From contig JAIUMB010000002.1 in the NCBI GenBank assembly GCA_022565745.1, positions 1 through 44,061 of the forward strand: 44,061 nt of DNA. Reading direction: 5' to 3'. A program made the position numbers and the translations under genes. Under the pieces are notes generated by a model. That model saw only the letters and a program-made list of their open reading frames with translations. It had not been told where the DNA came from and ran no database searches. Source of the DNA: Cryomorphaceae bacterium. GTDB lineage: Bacteria > Bacteroidota > Bacteroidia > Flavobacteriales > Schleiferiaceae. This document shows, piece by piece, positions 31,610 to 41,060 of this stretch; position 1 is the first letter of the stretch, and each line of letters begins with the position of its first letter.

Positions 31610-34600
31610 TTAATACTTGACCAAACGCACGGTTTTTTCACTTCCGTTTTCCCAAATGACCCGAAGTAGGTAAACAGCTGCGGGGATATCGCCGGTTTCA
31701 ATTTCCCATTTAGAACCAAAGCCCGACTGAGCGTGCAGTCGTTGACCTTGCATGTTGTAAATGCCAACTTCTTTAATAGGGTCTAGTGATTCGAGCATAA
31801 AGCGTCCTTCGGTAGGGTTGGGGTAAATATGAACCAATGGGTGGGTGTTGCTGTCGGTGGTATTTAAAAAACTGCTGCCTTCAACAGCGATGTTGTTTAT
31901 GTGTATCCTATGTCCGTTGTCGTCTTCCATATTGTCGCCACTAAAACGCAGTCTCACTTTAAAAAACGGATTGTTCGATGCGTCTTGTATCGATGAAAAG
32001 TCAACCTCACACAATCGGTAGTTCTGGTCGATATAAAATGAATCCATTGGCAATCCCCCAGCGCTCCACTGACCATTGGCCCAATATTCCACATGTATGT
32101 AACAACCTTTTGGGAGTTCGGTATTCGCCGCAAAACTAAACATGATATTGCTTTTGCCATCTGTGGGCAGATCAATTTCAATGTGACTGTCTTGATTCTG
32201 GTAGGTAAACGGTTGTCGGAGTTGAATACCGCGCATATCAATGATGTCGTAGGTAAATCCGAAATTTGCCGATGGGCGATAATTGATGGGTGTTCGTTGA
32301 TTTCGGCGCTCCATTGAACCTTTTCTCCAGTTGGGGTGATTGATGGTATATGGGTATCCGCCAAAGCAAGAGTTGAAGCGCATAACGCCATCTTGTCCCG
32401 TGCGTTCAAAGGTAGAAGCCACACTGTCAAGTGGCGTGTTGTTATCAATTCTGCTGTCGAATAACCAAAAATAGATAACCTCTCTAGGGTTATTATCAAC
32501 GGTGAAATTTGCTTGTATGTTTAGGTTGCTGGTTCTTGTAAGTGAAATGGTGTCGTCGTTGCCGGTGACGTCTCCGGACCAATGGGAAAATTCGTAACCA
32601 GGTTTGGCTTTGGCTATAAGCTTAATGGGTATGTTGTTGAAATAAACCCCATCCCATGGATATGGAACTTGAGGTACACCCACGGTGCTTGGTAGAATGT
32701 CTATGGTATTGATTTGGATATATCCGTGGGTTGTGTCGGATACATTTAGCGTTACGTCAAACGTGCCGTTGATATTGAAGTGACTGCGGATTTCATTCCT
32801 TTGACGGGTATGGTGGGCATTGCCCCAGTTGAGAAGTGCTTGTCTTTCAGATTCGAGATAGAAACTACCTCTAGGCGCTCGGTTGCTATCTAAGGCTAAG
32901 TAGGGTTGTACTTCAGCCAAAACGGAGTCGGTAATGGCTTCAAAACGAGTCGGGAGGTAAGCACTGTTGAGCAGGTCGGCAAAGCGATTGATGAAGTCAT
33001 TTTTAAAGTTGTCGTTTTCCAATAAATTTCCAAAAATTGCATCATTGGCATTAAGGAGCCCTGCCCAGTGGGTCAGCCAGTTTCGATCATCGAGAAGCGA
33101 TTGTTCAAAATCTTGCGTATACATGCGCCACTTTCCGTCACCATATTCCGGGTTTTCCTTATCCCGTACTTTCCAAAAGCTTCTTTCGTAATGGGTATCG
33201 CCAGAGTACACTTGCAATACCATGTGGTCGATGAATGACTTCATGCACAGTCTGTCGGCCACGTATTCGAAGTTTGTATCGATAGATAAATCGGTATTGA
33301 TGATGTGATTTCTAAAGCTGTTGTATTCGCTCAAGTCTCCGGGATTTCCAATTTCTAAATGACAAACGGAACGTCGACATTCCACTTCTATAATATTATC
33401 AGCCGAAACATTGTAATTGGTCGACCAGTGAAATTGATCAAATCTATCTCGTATGGCGGTTATGCCCCAATACTCGCCATTGATAAAATGTACCGCTGGT
33501 TTTATCCGAGTTATGCCTTTAAAAAGAGGCTGCATCAATCGATTAAACACCACATCATTGTAAATTGGCCCACCGGCACCATCTCCTCTCAGCATGATGC
33601 GTTTATACTTTGTGTTTTCTGGACGTCGAGAGTCGGTTACTTTTTCATCAAAGAGATCATGATCAAATTCGTTTTTTTCATCGTAGATGTTTCGTGCGTA
33701 AAGTCGAAGATTTTTGATGATGCGATTGCGTGAAAAGTTACCGTGTATACGAAACCCTGCATTTTGACTGATAACTTGGCTAAAATTGTTGGGTTCAAAA
33801 AACTCCACGTGAAGTGGGTATTCCCACGCAGGACCTCTACGCCAATAATTGCCGTACATTGGGCGTTCGGGACGGCCAGCTGTAGGATTGTTGTTTCTCC
33901 AAGTGTCAAATGTAATTCCTGCTGTGTAGATGCCAGTATAGTAGTCAAATAAATAGTTATGTTGAATTTTTAGTGAAATAATCGGGACATCAAAGGGGTT
34001 TCCTTGAGGCCAAACAAAATAAGTGGCTGATACTTCGCTGGACTCTAGATTGTTATTAAAGGCTTTTACTCTAATAACCGTTCCTTTAGGAACTGGATTG
34101 GGCGGAAAGTACATGGGGTGCTGTCGCGGGTTGAAATGCGTGAAGAAGTCGGGCTCAGGTGATCGGTCGTAAATGTGAATGGCGCTGTCGTATACATGTG
34201 AATAATAGGTTGAGTATAATGAATCTCCAACCGGATCACTGGTATAGAACTTATAGTCATTTTTATACATGAAGGTTGTGCCATTCGTATTGTTGATATC
34301 AGGCTCAGAGCCATCAAGGGTGTAGACAATGGTAACCCCTGTGTCTGGATGAGAAAGCGTTAAATAAAAATCTGACGTGTAAAGTCCAGCGGGGTGCGAC
34401 AGTTGAGGTGGGGCAAATAAAGCACTTCTACCATCATCCACATTTGCTGCATCGGGGGTGGGTTGATAGAAATAATGCCAATTGTTGCCACCGTTGGGGT
34501 AGCGACCAAACGACACATTTCTCGTTAAAGTCGTAGGTGGAACAGAGTCAATTCGTATGCCGCCGGGGGCAGAAAGCAGCAGCTCTTCCCCGTCTTGATC

Positions 34601-34936
34601 AATGGAAAAGTTGGTGTGTAGGGGCTGACCTACGATTCGGCGGTTTTTGTTAGACGCCCAAACCAACATGTAGCTTTGAGCAGCCAGTGTGGTGTCGGGA
34701 AACACCCACCGATAGGGCTGTTGGGCGTTATCAGAAAGACCGTAGCCTTCCAAATTAACCGGACTGCTCGTGGGGTTATAAATTTCTATCCAATTGGGAG
34801 AGTCAAAGTCTTCGTCAAATATCCATTCGTGGTTAGACGATGAGAATTCGTTGATGACCAGTTGTTGGGCAATGAGTTGGGCCGAAATCAGCCATAACAA
34901 ACAAAGATATCCAAAATACTTGTAAACCTGCTTCAT
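31610..34936 (-). CDS. Large secreted protein with lamin-tail, CotH and T9SS sorting domains
   Basis: From ATG 34936 the product has 1108 residues with signal peptide ending LIAQQ. Domains in order: lamin-tail domain (about 25-140, VINEFSSSNHEWIFDEDF; WIEIYNPTSSPVNLEGYGLS), chitobiase C-terminal-like module (IVYTLDGSEPDINNT), CotH kinase-like domain (FRIHGNFSRNRIIKNLRLYA; LRGDGAGGPIYNDVVFNRLM), an InlB-like repeat (AKPGYEFSHWSGDVTGNDD) and a T9SS type A domain (VHIYPNPTEGRFMLESL). CotH domains can be protein kinases; activity here is not tested. It is probably a surface protein. The frame extends to 34990, but the inner ATG gives the signal peptide. Confidence 0.9.
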   Translation of the reverse strand: MKQVYKYFGYLCLLWLISAQLIAQQLVINEFSSSNHEWIFDEDFDSPNWIEIYNPTSSPVNLEGYGLSDNAQQPYRWVFPDTTLAAQSYMLVWASNKNRRIVGQPLHTNFSIDQDGEELLLSAPGGIRIDSVPPTTLTRNVSFGRYPNGGNNWHYFYQPTPDAANVDDGRSALFAPPQLSHPAGLYTSDFYLTLSHPDTGVTIVYTLDGSEPDINNTNGTTFMYKNDYKFYTSDPVGDSLYSTYYSHVYDSAIHIYDRSPEPDFFTHFNPRQHPMYFPPNPVPKGTVIRVKAFNNNLESSEVSATYFVWPQGNPFDVPIISLKIQHNYLFDYYTGIYTAGITFDTWRNNNPTAGRPERPMYGNYWRRGPAWEYPLHVEFFEPNNFSQVISQNAGFRIHGNFSRNRIIKNLRLYARNIYDEKNEFDHDLFDEKVTDSRRPENTKYKRIMLRGDGAGGPIYNDVVFNRLMQPLFKGITRIKPAVHFINGEYWGITAIRDRFDQFHWSTNYNVSADNIIEVECRRSVCHLEIGNPGDLSEYNSFRNHIINTDLSIDTNFEYVADRLCMKSFIDHMVLQVYSGDTHYERSFWKVRDKENPEYGDGKWRMYTQDFEQSLLDDRNWLTHWAGLLNANDAIFGNLLENDNFKNDFINRFADLLNSAYLPTRFEAITDSVLAEVQPYLALDSNRAPRGSFYLESERQALLNWGNAHHTRQRNEIRSHFNINGTFDVTLNVSDTTHGYIQINTIDILPSTVGVPQVPYPWDGVYFNNIPIKLIAKAKPGYEFSHWSGDVTGNDDTISLTRTSNLNIQANFTVDNNPREVIYFWLFDSRIDNNTPLDSVASTFERTGQDGVMRFNSCFGGYPYTINHPNWRKGSMERRNQRTPINYRPSANFGFTYDIIDMRGIQLRQPFTYQNQDSHIEIDLPTDGKSNIMFSFAANTELPKGCYIHVEYWANGQWSAGGLPMDSFYIDQNYRLCEVDFSSIQDASNNPFFKVRLRFSGDNMEDDNGHRIHINNIAVEGSSFLNTTDSNTHPLVHIYPNPTEGRFMLESLDPIKEVGIYNMQGQRLHAQSGFGSKWEIETGDIPAAVYLLRVIWENGSEKTVRLVKY

Positions 34937-34956
34937 GTGTTCATATGATGAACGTA

Positions 34957-34964
34957 CAAAGTTA
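34957..34964 (-). promoter_or_regulatory. -7 box of the CotH/T9SS gene
   Basis: TAACTTTG fits TAnnTTTG and ends 20 bases before ATG 34936, which supports that start over the one at 34990. No -33 match at the usual distance. Confidence 0.45.
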
Positions 34965-35163
34965 CAAATAAAAGTTTGTCGCATCTTCACTATTCAGCTA
35001 ACTAAGCGTTAGAGACGTGTTGCTGTAAAAACCATTTAGTTCATTTGTAATCACTGAATCAAAGCGTACCTCGGCACTCCAGTACATGTATGCGAAGCTC
35101 TCCATGTCCTGTGCGCGCGTAGTGCAACTGAGCCAGCGACAGTGCTCCTGAGCTTTTTAACCC

Positions 35164-36795
35164 TTAATTTTTCTTGCGCTTTTTATAAACCTTATTCCCC
35201 ACATAAATCAACAACCCCACAACAAAGGCGTACCAGAAATACGACTTGCGCTCTCCGCTGGGGTTTACTAGAGTGAATACGCGATCGGTACGCACCTTAT
35301 CGGCTATATTGCTGGCAAATTTGTCGTAACTCATCCACACAAAAACGGGTTTGCCGAGAATGTGATCTTCGGGTACAAAGCCCCAGAAGCGACTGTCTTC
35401 ACTGTTGTGTCGGTTGTCGCCCATGGCCCAATAGTAGTTTTGCTTAAAGGTATACGTATTGGTGGTTTCGCCATTGATGACAAAGGTGTTATTGCCCTTG
35501 TCTTCAAACTCATTGCCTTCGTAAACCCTAATGATGCGATGATACATATGGATATTGTCATCAGTAAGCGTTACGCTTTTGCCTTTTTCGGGAATCCAAA
35601 TGGGACCGTAATTGTCGCGTGTCCATTTAAACGGCACGCTTTTATGGTCTTGTGGATTGGGGAAAATGGCCGCGCTCGGTGAAGCGTATTGAGCGAGATA
35701 GCGCTTCATCGTATTGGGCAGACTGTCGGCGTAGTCTAACGGGTCACTCAATGCGTTAAGGGCGATGACTTGTTCCACATTGTTTAATTGTCTAAAATCC
35801 TCCACCAAATCTTGAGGAATGGTGATGAGGTATTCGGTCTGACCAATTTGGATAACGTCGCCAAAACTATAGCCCGTCTGCATTTCATCCACAGATCCAT
35901 AGTAAATGTCAAAGCGTTTTTTGAGCGTAGTCTTGTTAAAGTTAATGCCGTTGGTCTGTACATAGTAAGTAAATTGCAGTCTTGTGGCTTGGTCGTAGGC
36001 AGATGGGGCACCATTGATCATCAATTGCTGGTTGATGATTTCTAGGGTATCGCCGGGAACACCTACGCACCGCTTGACGTAATTCATTCGTTTGTCTAAT
36101 GGCAAGTCACTGTCCATAGGATAATTAAACACAAACGGCTCATTTCGCTTAACACTTTGTAAGCCGGGTAGTCTTCCGTAAGGCAATTCAAACCAACGCA
36201 AATAACTTGGCATTTGGGTAAAGGGGATGCGGTCGTGCATCAGAGGTAGTGCCAAAGGGGTGGTAGGCATTCTGGTGCCGTAGTGCATTTTGCTCACAAA
36301 GAGAAAATCACCGACCATCATTGATTTTTCCATGGAAGGCGTAGGGATGGTATAGGCCTCAAAGGTGAAGAAGCGAATAAAGCTGGCCACAACCACGGCA
36401 AAAATCAGTGCCGGAATGGTCTCGCCGAGCCGCTTGCGAATCTCTTTTCCGTCTTTTTCTCCAAAGATGAGTTTTTGGGTAAAGCTCAAATACCCCATGT
36501 ACACACCGAAGGTCAATATGGTAACGACGGTGTGGTAGGTTTTTTTGAAGCCAAATTTATGTAGCAACTCGTAGGCTGCAATGATGGCCATGACGTTGTT
36601 GATCACCGGGATTAAGAACAACGGCAACCACCATACAGGACGGTCGATGAGCTTGAGTAAAACATAAGTTTTGTAAATCGGAATGGCGGCTTCCCACCAT
36701 GCCCTGCCGGCAGCCATGTAGAAGCGGAATGTAAATAGAAAACTCACCAACTGAATGGCGAGTACATAGCCTAAAAATCCTTGTAGTTGTGTCAT
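35164..36795 (-). CDS. lepB: Signal peptidase I, long Bacteroidota type
   Basis: The 543-residue protein removes signal peptides at the inner membrane. The first 130 residues carry four or so membrane segments (DUF5684-like: YKTYVLLKLIDRPVWWLPLF). The catalytic part has Ser154 in AYTIPTPSMEKSMM and Lys241 in MNYVKRCVGVPGDTLEI. The large middle insertion (about 270-430) is typical of Bacteroidota LepB. The final box MGDNRHNSEDSRFWGFVPED is intact, and a last membrane segment ends the protein. It is last in the parA-parB-DUF5683-dapB-lepB operon. Confidence 0.95.
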   Translation of the reverse strand: MTQLQGFLGYVLAIQLVSFLFTFRFYMAAGRAWWEAAIPIYKTYVLLKLIDRPVWWLPLFLIPVINNVMAIIAAYELLHKFGFKKTYHTVVTILTFGVYMGYLSFTQKLIFGEKDGKEIRKRLGETIPALIFAVVVASFIRFFTFEAYTIPTPSMEKSMMVGDFLFVSKMHYGTRMPTTPLALPLMHDRIPFTQMPSYLRWFELPYGRLPGLQSVKRNEPFVFNYPMDSDLPLDKRMNYVKRCVGVPGDTLEIINQQLMINGAPSAYDQATRLQFTYYVQTNGINFNKTTLKKRFDIYYGSVDEMQTGYSFGDVIQIGQTEYLITIPQDLVEDFRQLNNVEQVIALNALSDPLDYADSLPNTMKRYLAQYASPSAAIFPNPQDHKSVPFKWTRDNYGPIWIPEKGKSVTLTDDNIHMYHRIIRVYEGNEFEDKGNNTFVINGETTNTYTFKQNYYWAMGDNRHNSEDSRFWGFVPEDHILGKPVFVWMSYDKFASNIADKVRTDRVFTLVNPSGERKSYFWYAFVVGLLIYVGNKVYKKRKKN

Positions 36796-36798
36796 GTT

Positions 36799-37506
36799 TT
36801 ATATGTCTAATAGATCGTCCATGCCGAGAATTCCCGTTTTACCGGGCAGCCATTCTGCAGCTATTACTGCGCCTAGAGCAAATCCTTCACGACCAAAGGC
36901 TTCGTGGGTGATTTCAATGGCGTCTTGTTCAGATGTGTAGCGAATGGTATGGGTGCCGGGCACTTCTCCTTCGCGGATGTCTTTGATGGGCAAATCGCCT
37001 GCCTTCTCACTGCCTTTGAGCTTCCAATGATTGTACTTGGGGTGCGCTCCGATGATGCCTTCTGCTAAGGTAATGGCGGTGCCGCTGGGCGCGTCTTTCT
37101 TGTGAATGTGGTGAATTTCGGTCATCTCGGCGCCGTATTGCTCGTGCTTGGCCATCATTTTGGCCAGTGTTTTATTCAAGGCAAAAAAGAGGTTGACACC
37201 CAAACTGAAGTTGGAGGCGTAAAACAGCGTGCCGTGCATTTTATTCACCTCCTTGGTCACCACATCCCAGCGGTCGAGCCAGCCAGTGGTGCCGCAGACT
37301 ACAGGAACTCCGGCTTCGGCACAAACCAAAATGTTGTCCACAGCCGCATCCGGCTGGGTAAACTCAATGGCTACGTCTGCGTGTGAAATGGCACTTGCAG
37401 ACATGAGTGGGTCGTTGGAGGCATAGACGATTCGGTGATGGCGCGAGGTGGCAATGCGCTCAATGGTTTTACCCATTTTACCATATCCAATGATGGCGAT
37501 GTTCAT
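36799..37506 (-). CDS. dapB: 4-hydroxy-tetrahydrodipicolinate reductase
   Basis: The 235-residue enzyme reduces HTPA in lysine and diaminopimelate synthesis with NAD(P)H. The N-terminal MNIAIIGYGKMGKTIERIA is the nucleotide-binding start and EIHHIHKKDAPSGTA is the active-site box. The frame is open to 37575, but this extension runs into the previous gene and ATG 37506 matches family starts. It overlaps the DUF5683 gene end by 29 bases, so translation may be coupled. Confidence 0.95.
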   Translation of the reverse strand: MNIAIIGYGKMGKTIERIATSRHHRIVYASNDPLMSASAISHADVAIEFTQPDAAVDNILVCAEAGVPVVCGTTGWLDRWDVVTKEVNKMHGTLFYASNFSLGVNLFFALNKTLAKMMAKHEQYGAEMTEIHHIHKKDAPSGTAITLAEGIIGAHPKYNHWKLKGSEKAGDLPIKDIREGEVPGTHTIRYTSEQDAIEITHEAFGREGFALGAVIAAEWLPGKTGILGMDDLLDI

Positions 37507-38149
37507 GTGGTTGTTTTTTCTTTTGGTCAAAAGTAAGGGATAACCGCAAACCAGCGGTAGGGCTCCTAAACCCAATAAGTGCAGGGTTTACTTGTGGTTC
37601 CCAGCGAAGCGTAAGGTCGTCAGAAATGTCGTATTCAAACAAATGTCCATCGACGTAGGCATCAACCAGAATTAATCCGTAGCTCACCACGGCCAAAATG
37701 ATCATTAAATCGCGGTTTTGCAGGGTCTGGTTTTGTAGAGTGATGAGCTGTTGGGGGGTGAACTGGCCGTTATAAGGGTCTTCAGGGACGCTTTCGACAA
37801 AATCTTCCAGTCCAAAACGTTGGATGAGGTCAATTTCTCTTAAGGTCATAAAGCCATTGTAGTATTCACGGTATTGCCTGTGGTGGACAATTGCGAAGTT
37901 GATCGTTGCTCCAAGCATACCCCAAGCAATAGGCGCTTTCCAGTACTTTCTGTTGTAAATCTGTCCGGCACCAGGTAAGGCCAACGACAGGTATACCGCA
38001 CGCTGCGGAGAGTGGCGCTTTTTGACGGTGTCATTAGGCGCTTTTTTTTTAGATTCGGTTTGGGGAATGGTATCGCTTTGTCCAGGTTCAAATTGCCCCA
38101 GAACACAGTGGCCGGCCAGCAGCATTATGGTCAGCACCAGGATACGCAT
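37478..38149 (-). CDS. DUF5683 membrane protein
   Basis: The 223-residue protein has a signal peptide (MRILVLTIMLLAGHCVLG), a charged linker with KKR, then the DUF5683 core: RAVYLSLALPGAGQIYNRKYW, a membrane segment, FMTLREIDLIQR and a second hydrophobic stretch (LMIILAVVSYGLILVDAYVD). Such proteins sit between parB and dapB in many Bacteroidota. Function is not known. Confidence 0.88.
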   Translation of the reverse strand: MRILVLTIMLLAGHCVLGQFEPGQSDTIPQTESKKKAPNDTVKKRHSPQRAVYLSLALPGAGQIYNRKYWKAPIAWGMLGATINFAIVHHRQYREYYNGFMTLREIDLIQRFGLEDFVESVPEDPYNGQFTPQQLITLQNQTLQNRDLMIILAVVSYGLILVDAYVDGHLFEYDISDDLTLRWEPQVNPALIGFRSPTAGLRLSLTFDQKKKQPHEHRHHWIW

Positions 38150-38154
38150 GGTGA

Positions 38155-39045
38155 TTATTTATTGAGAATTTCTACAATTCTACTCAAGTCGTCGTCGCTG
38201 CTAAAGTTGATGGTCAGTTTTCCGCGACCGTTTTTGCTGCGCGTGATGTTGACCTTACTTCCCAAAAAGTTTTCCAATTGCTGACGAAGCTGTTTGTGCT
38301 CTTCGGGCAAATTAGGCGATTTACTCGACGATTTTTTACTGCTTGTTTTACTGCTTTTGGCTTGACGTACGAGCTCCTCCACTTGTCTTACCGACAAATC
38401 ATTGGAGACGATGTCTTTGTAAATATTGAGCTGATCGTCTTCGCTTTCGATGTTGACCAATGCTCTGGCGTGCCCCATGCCAATCATTTGATCGCGGATA
38501 CCGGCTTGAATGATGGGGGGGAGTTTTAGCAAGCGAAGGTAATTGGTTACTGTACTGCGTTTTTTGCCCACACGATCGCTCATTTCCTCTTGGGTAATGT
38601 CGCATTCGTCAATAAGGCGCTTATAACTGATGGCCACTTCTATGGCGTCCAAGTCTTGACGTTGGATGTTTTCAACCAAGGCCATTTCCAGCATGCCTTG
38701 GTCGTCGGCGAGTCTAACATAGGCTGGCACTTCTTCCAGTCCCGCCATTTTAGCAGCGCGCCATCTTCGTTCACCGGAAATCAGTTGAAAGTGGCCGTCT
38801 TCGCTTTTGCGTACAGTAATTGGCTGAATGATGCCCAACTGGGTAATCGAATTGGCCAATTCTTCCAGTTGTTCTCTGGCAAAGTGAATGCGCGGCTGGA
38901 AGGGATTGGGTTCGATGTCGTTGACATCAATCAACATGGTTCGGGAGATGACTTCCTTTGCCCCCGGGTCATTGGCCGATTGTGTGGCCGGGTCTTTGAG
39001 TAATGCCGAGAGACCTTTGCCTAATCCGGATTTTTTTGCGGCCAT
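38155..39045 (-). CDS. parB: ParB/Spo0J chromosome-partitioning protein
   Basis: The 296-residue protein has the CTP-binding ParB core ELANSITQLGIIQPITVRK, LISGERRWRAAKMAGL and ALVENIQRQDLDAIEVA. A helix-turn-helix follows (TQEEMSDRVGKKRSTVTNYL), then a Lys/Ser-rich linker and a C-terminal dimer domain. It loads on parS and works with ParA. No parS site was spotted in the window. It lies 3 bases after parA. Confidence 0.95.
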   Translation of the reverse strand: MAAKKSGLGKGLSALLKDPATQSANDPGAKEVISRTMLIDVNDIEPNPFQPRIHFAREQLEELANSITQLGIIQPITVRKSEDGHFQLISGERRWRAAKMAGLEEVPAYVRLADDQGMLEMALVENIQRQDLDAIEVAISYKRLIDECDITQEEMSDRVGKKRSTVTNYLRLLKLPPIIQAGIRDQMIGMGHARALVNIESEDDQLNIYKDIVSNDLSVRQVEELVRQAKSSKTSSKKSSSKSPNLPEEHKQLRQQLENFLGSKVNITRSKNGRGKLTINFSSDDDLSRIVEILNK

Positions 39046-39048
39046 ATC

Positions 39049-39831
39049 TTACGCTTGAGGTTGGGTTTGGGGATTTTTTTTCAACAGTTCCTTGGCGAGT
39101 TTGAGGTAGTTAACCGCGCCTTTAGACGCTGCGTCGTACATAACGATACTCTCACCAAAACTGGGGGCTTCGCTCAGTCTTACATTGCGGTAAATCATGG
39201 TGTTAAAAACCATATCGCCAAAGTGATTGCGCACTTCTTCTACCACTTGATTCGACAGTCGCAAACGTTGGTCGTACATCGTCAAAAGCAAGCCTTCGAT
39301 GTCCAAATCCGGGTTGTGGAGGTTTTGTATGCTGCGGATGGTGTTGAGTAACTTTCCGAGACCTTCTAGTGCAAAGTATTCACACTGAATAGGAACCAAT
39401 ACGGAATCTGCCGCAGTAAGGGCATTGACGGTGATGAGTCCCAATGAAGGGGCGCAATCGATGAGAATAAAGTCGTATTCGTCTTTCAGCGGCTTAATCG
39501 CTTTGCGAAGCATGTACTCTCGACGTGGCTTGTCTACCAGTTCAATTTCTACGGCCACTAAGTCTACATGGGCAGCAATAACGTCCACATTGGGTGCAGA
39601 GCTTTTGAGAATAACCTCTTGAGGCTTATTCTCGTGCTCAATTACTTGATAGGTTCCCAAGGTGACGTTGTCGGGGTCTATGCCCAAGTTCGACGTTGCA
39701 TTGGCTTGCGGATCGGCATCGATGATGAGCACCTTTTTTTCCAGTACCCCAAGGCTTGCCGCCAAGTTAACAGAGGTTGTTGTTTTTCCTACACCACCCT
39801 TTTGGTTGGCAATTGCAATAATTTTTCCCAT
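39049..39831 (-). CDS. parA: ParA/Soj chromosome-partitioning ATPase
   Basis: The 260-residue ATPase begins GKIIAIANQKGGVGKTTTS, the deviant Walker A. It also has LIIDADPQANATSNLG, the Walker B FILIDCAPSLG and the SFGESIVMYD helix near the end. It moves origin regions with ParB. It is first in a five-gene minus-strand operon. A -7-like box TATTTTTG lies at 39865-39858, 26 bases before its start, without a clear -33. Confidence 0.96.
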   Translation of the reverse strand: MGKIIAIANQKGGVGKTTTSVNLAASLGVLEKKVLIIDADPQANATSNLGIDPDNVTLGTYQVIEHENKPQEVILKSSAPNVDVIAAHVDLVAVEIELVDKPRREYMLRKAIKPLKDEYDFILIDCAPSLGLITVNALTAADSVLVPIQCEYFALEGLGKLLNTIRSIQNLHNPDLDIEGLLLTMYDQRLRLSNQVVEEVRNHFGDMVFNTMIYRNVRLSEAPSFGESIVMYDAASKGAVNYLKLAKELLKKNPQTQPQA

Positions 39832-39952
39832 AATGTATCCACGATATCTGTGAGTGACAAAAATAAGGCCTTTGAGGCATCACTTTTGGAAAATTAGAAA
39901 AAAATTCTCAACAGCTAATGGTAGGTTTGTTGGGAAGTGTGTCAGTGTTAAA

Positions 39953-39987
39953 CAAAAAAATCACAGCGAGAAGGTCTTCGCTGTGAT
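39953..39987 (-). terminator. Terminator of the BpuR gene
   Basis: ATCACAGCGA (39960-39969) and TCGCTGTGAT (39978-39987) form a 10-bp stem, followed on the minus strand by seven T residues. It ends the gene at 40022. Confidence 0.85.
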
Positions 39988-40021
39988 ATAATTTTGGATT
40001 AACGCACGTACGTGGGCTGCG

Positions 40022-40372
40022 TTACAATTCGTCAAATTCCGGTCCGGAAAAATCTGTTGATGGTTCTACCTTTTGGAAATTGGGGTCGTGGCGCTCAGAT
40101 ATGACTTCTTCGCCTTTTTCGTTGATGATAAAGTCGGTGGCATCTTTGAGCATGTCGATAAAGCCTTGGAAATCTTCTTTGTAAAGATAGATTTTGTGCT
40201 TTTTGAAATAAGGTTCACCGTTGTCATTAAAAAACTTTTTACTCTCGGTGATGGTCAAGTAATAGTCGTCGGCTCTGGTGGATCGCACGTCAAAAAAATA
40301 GGTGCGTCTTCCTGCGCGAAGCACATTTGCGTAAATGTCTTCCTGTTCGTGGTTGTTGTCAAATTCGCTCAT
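40022..40372 (-). CDS. PUR-alpha-like DNA/RNA-binding protein (DUF3276, BpuR)
   Basis: The 116-residue protein matches DUF3276: VLRAGRRTYFFDVRSTRADD, YYLTITESKKFF and HKIYLYKEDFQGFIDML. BpuR-type proteins bind single-stranded DNA and RNA through a PUR fold. It is single-gene, with its own promoter and terminator. The promoter lies within the remnant gene upstream. Confidence 0.92.
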   Translation of the reverse strand: MSEFDNNHEQEDIYANVLRAGRRTYFFDVRSTRADDYYLTITESKKFFNDNGEPYFKKHKIYLYKEDFQGFIDMLKDATDFIINEKGEEVISERHDPNFQKVEPSTDFSGPEFDEL

Positions 40373-40382
40373 ACGTCACAAA

Positions 40383-40841
40383 TCATAAGGTTGGGTCAAT
40401 TGGTAAGGCAAAAATATTACTTAAAGGTTTGTCTGCAAAATATATTTTCGGGGTGAGGGGATGAGGAGGGTTTTTGTTCGCTTCGCTCACGGTTTTGTTA
40501 CACAATAAGGTGCTGTCATATGTGCGAAGTTTGTCGTATTCAAGATGAAGCATTATAATCGGAACTGCCAATTGTGAAGCGATGGTCTCTTTAAAATTGG
40601 GCATAATGCTGTCAATTTCATTGTATATTTTCCCAAGATTAGCGCCTCCTATTTTCGAAAGAAACTGCTTAAAATCATTGGCATTTAATGATATTAACTC
40701 AGCGTTTTCTCCATCGATTAGCGTTAAATTTACATTCCAAACGATGTGATCAAAAATGAATCCCGAAGTACTATGCTGCACCAAAGGCGCAAAAACCGAA
40801 TCAAAACTTGAGTCCGCTCCAAAAAGGATGATTTTATTCAA
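40383..40841 (-). pseudogene. Remnant open frame without proper start
   Basis: A 152-codon open frame with only a TTG at its 5' end. It has no signal peptide and no recognised domain (LIDGENAELISLNANDFKQF; KIYNEIDSIMPNFKE). Just upstream, in another frame, is a start with a signal peptide (41041) that stops at 40895. The pair may be one interrupted gene. A 19-bp inverted-repeat arm covers its first codons (LFGADS). Confidence 0.5.
40409..40439 (-). promoter_or_regulatory. Promoter of the BpuR gene
   Basis: On the minus strand TTTG (40439-40436), 19-base spacer and TATTTTTG (40416-40409). It overlaps the 3' end of the remnant frame at 40383-40841. Confidence 0.55.
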
Positions 40842-40953
40842 AATCGACGCGGAGGGGTTTTTTGAACCGGAGCTAACCAGTTGTTAGTGAGGATTCAAAA
40901 ATCTACCGACAAGGAAGATTTTGGCAGAAAGGGACTTTTTGGAGCAGACTCAA
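40808..40953. repeat. 19-bp imperfect inverted repeat flanking 108 bases
   Basis: Arm 40808-40826 (TTGAGTCCGCTCCAAAAAG) is the reverse complement of 40935-40953 except one base. The arms enclose exactly 108 bases, a multiple of three. This could be an invertible segment, a small mobile element or a rearrangement scar. Confidence 0.6.
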
Positions 40954-41041
40954 ACTTGAAATTTCTATAGTATCCATTTGGCCATGAGTTTTTTACAAAA
41001 CTCAATGTGGCCAAGCTGATCAAAAATAAATATTTTTTCAT
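40895..41041 (-). pseudogene. Interrupted 5' end of a secreted-protein gene
   Basis: ATG 41041 begins MKKYLFLISLATLSFVKNSW, a good signal peptide, then reaches a stop after 48 codons, within the inverted-repeat segment. It probably is the start of the gene whose rest is at 40383-40841. The start is 19 bases after the upstream remnant's stop, as in an operon. Confidence 0.5.
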
Positions 41042-41060
41042 ATGGTTAAAAGATTAAGAA

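Noticed and set aside
37507-37575. Longer N-terminus for dapB
   Set aside because: It is antisense-free but overlaps the DUF5683 gene and does not fit the Rossmann start MNIAIIGYGKMG.
38155-39950. parS sites near parAB
   Set aside because: No TGTTTCACGTGAAACA-like palindrome was found around the genes.
40383-40841. Functional 152-residue protein
   Set aside because: Only a TTG start, no upstream context, signal peptide in another frame just before it, and the BpuR promoter inside its end; treated as a remnant.
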